DNA of 64,000 nt from Bacillus rubiinfantis (lineage in GTDB: Bacteria > Bacillota > Bacilli > Bacillales > Cytobacillaceae), in assembly GCA_000752035.1 (NCBI GenBank), contig CCFE01000018.1, forward strand, positions 448,013-512,012. The letters are read 5' to 3'. The notes beneath the pieces are model-generated. The model made no database searches. It was given only the letters and a program-made list of their open reading frames with translations, and was not told the DNA's origin. Position numbers and translations under genes: made by a program. Below, piece by piece: positions 62,938 to 64,000 of the stretch (positions are counted from its first letter, which is position 1; each line of letters begins with the position of its first letter).

Positions 62938-64000
62938 ATGAAATCAATAACTCTAGCCAAAGCACATGACAAGTCGGGAAATATTTTAAAAGTTACAGAC
63001 AGACATGGGACAAGCCAGTATGAATATGATGGCAATGAGCAGCTGATAAAGGAAACCTTGCCAGATGGAACAATAAATGAATATCGCTATGACAAAGTTG
63101 GTAACAGGTTAGCATCGATTCAAAATGGAAAAGTAACAAAATTCAGTTATAATGATGGTAACCAGATTATTGCAAAAAATGATACTAATACCTTCACGTA
63201 TGATGCCGACGGGAATGTAAAGAAAGATGATCAGTTCATTTATGAATACAATGATTTAGGTGCGCAGACAAAGGTTTCTACTTTGGCCAATAAAGAAGTA
63301 GCCAAATACGAGTATGATGAAGAAGGCTTACGAACGAAAAAGATAATCGGCACCAAAACCTATGAGTATTATTATGACGGAGAAGATGATAATTTAGCGC
63401 TAGAGGTTACAAAAGAAAACAACCAAGTTCAGAGATATCGCTATTACCAATGGGATGAAAACGGAAAAGCGGTAGGAATGGTGATACAAGATCAAGATAG
63501 TTCCGGAAAATGGCGCACCAAAACCTATTATTTCTGGACAAACCAACGTGGTGATGTAACAACCATCGTAGATAAGACTGGTGCGGAATTAGGATCTTAT
63601 ACGTATGATGCTTATGGCAATGTTTTGAGTGAAACTGGAACAATTGCCAAGGAAAATCCTATCCGCTATGCAAGCTATTACTATGACCAAGAAACGAAGC
63701 ACTACTATTTGAAAGCAAGATACTACGACCCGCAAAACGGGAACTTCTTGGCATTAGATCCGCACCCAGGAGATGACGATGATCCGGTTTCCAAGAATGG
63801 GTATACGTATGCGGGGAATAGCCCTGTTTTACAAGTAGACCCTGATGGTGATTTCTTTTGGTTAGCTGTAAATGTCGGATTTGCAGCGTATGATGGGTAT
63901 AAAGCATATAAAGCTGGTTCTAGTTGGAAAAGGTAGCAGGAGCCGCAGCGATTGGAGCAATAGGTGGGTCAAGACTAAAAACAGGGAAAAAGATAGTTTC
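62938..64000 (+). pseudogene. Second orphan Rhs-core cassette, frameshifted, continues past the window
   Basis: The frame from ATG 62938 stops at 63936 after 332 residues. Residues from DKSGNILKVTDRHGTSQYEY to AGNSPVLQVDPDG repeat the big toxin's 3' part. The tip start DFFWLAVNVGFAAYDGYKAYKAGSSWK is like that of the GIY-YIG cassette. After WKR comes TAG; one base less or more in the AAAA run near 63926-63931 restores VAGAAAIGAIGGSRLKTGKK to the window end, which matches the other cassette (AASAAAIGLIGGSKIK). So the cassette is broken, phase-variable, or mis-sequenced. No signal peptide or good ribosome site is present. Confidence 0.8.

Overview
The window is a low-GC chromosomal segment of an endospore-forming member of the Bacillaceae. 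It carries spoIIIA genes, spoIVB and spo0A, and its gene order closely follows the Bacillus subtilis yqh-yqi-yqj-yqk region from memory. The presence of methylmalonyl-CoA mutase (mutAB, meaB), which B. subtilis lacks, points to a Neobacillus/Priestia/cereus-like lineage rather than B. subtilis; this placement is inference. No rRNA, tRNA, CRISPR array, prophage or insertion sequence was recognised.

Region 1 (1-17.4 kb, all + strand) is core housekeeping and sporulation: spoIIIAE-AF-AG-AH (feeding-tube complex), accB-accC (biotin carboxylation), yqhY, nusB, folD, xseA-xseB, ispA, dxs (isoprenoid precursors), tlyA-like rRNA methylase, ahrC, recN, spoIVB and spo0A. A good sigma-H promoter overlapping an 0A box precedes spo0A, and a sigma-F/G type promoter precedes spoIVB.

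Region 2 (17.5-40.7 kb) is mostly branched-chain amino acid and odd-chain acid catabolism. bkdR, a sigma-54 activator, is followed by a textbook -24/-12 promoter and ptb-bcd-buk-lpdV-bkdAA-bkdAB-bkdB. Next come mutA-mutB-meaB and, after a lipoprotein, brxB, an L,D-transpeptidase and the tiny prli42 gene, mce and a biotin-dependent carboxyltransferase (yqjD-like). Together they can turn Ile and Val into propionyl-CoA, D- then L-methylmalonyl-CoA and succinyl-CoA. A peptidase T-like gene (yqjE) closes the block.

Region 3 (40.7-54.3 kb) mixes strands: Y-family polymerase dinB, zwf, rnz, namA, proI under a proline-type T-box riboswitch, an SDR (yqjQ), an aminotransferase plus APC antiporter pair, a second Y-family polymerase (yqjW) with a yolD-like partner behind two LexA boxes, a CDGSH iron-sulfur protein, a yqkB/HesB-like gene whose conserved Cys codon is an in-frame TGA (selenocysteine candidate or nonsense mutation), and an alpha/beta hydrolase (yqkD).

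Region 4 (54.5-64.0 kb) is accessory: a WapA/Rhs-type polymorphic toxin locus. A secreted 2009-residue DNRLRE/YD-repeat protein with a lysine-rich toxin tip is followed by its presumed immunity gene. Then comes an orphan Rhs-core cassette with a GIY-YIG nuclease tip and an Imm26-like gene, and a second orphan cassette that is frameshifted. The orphan cores are mosaics of the sequences upstream, as expected for a reservoir of exchangeable toxin tips.
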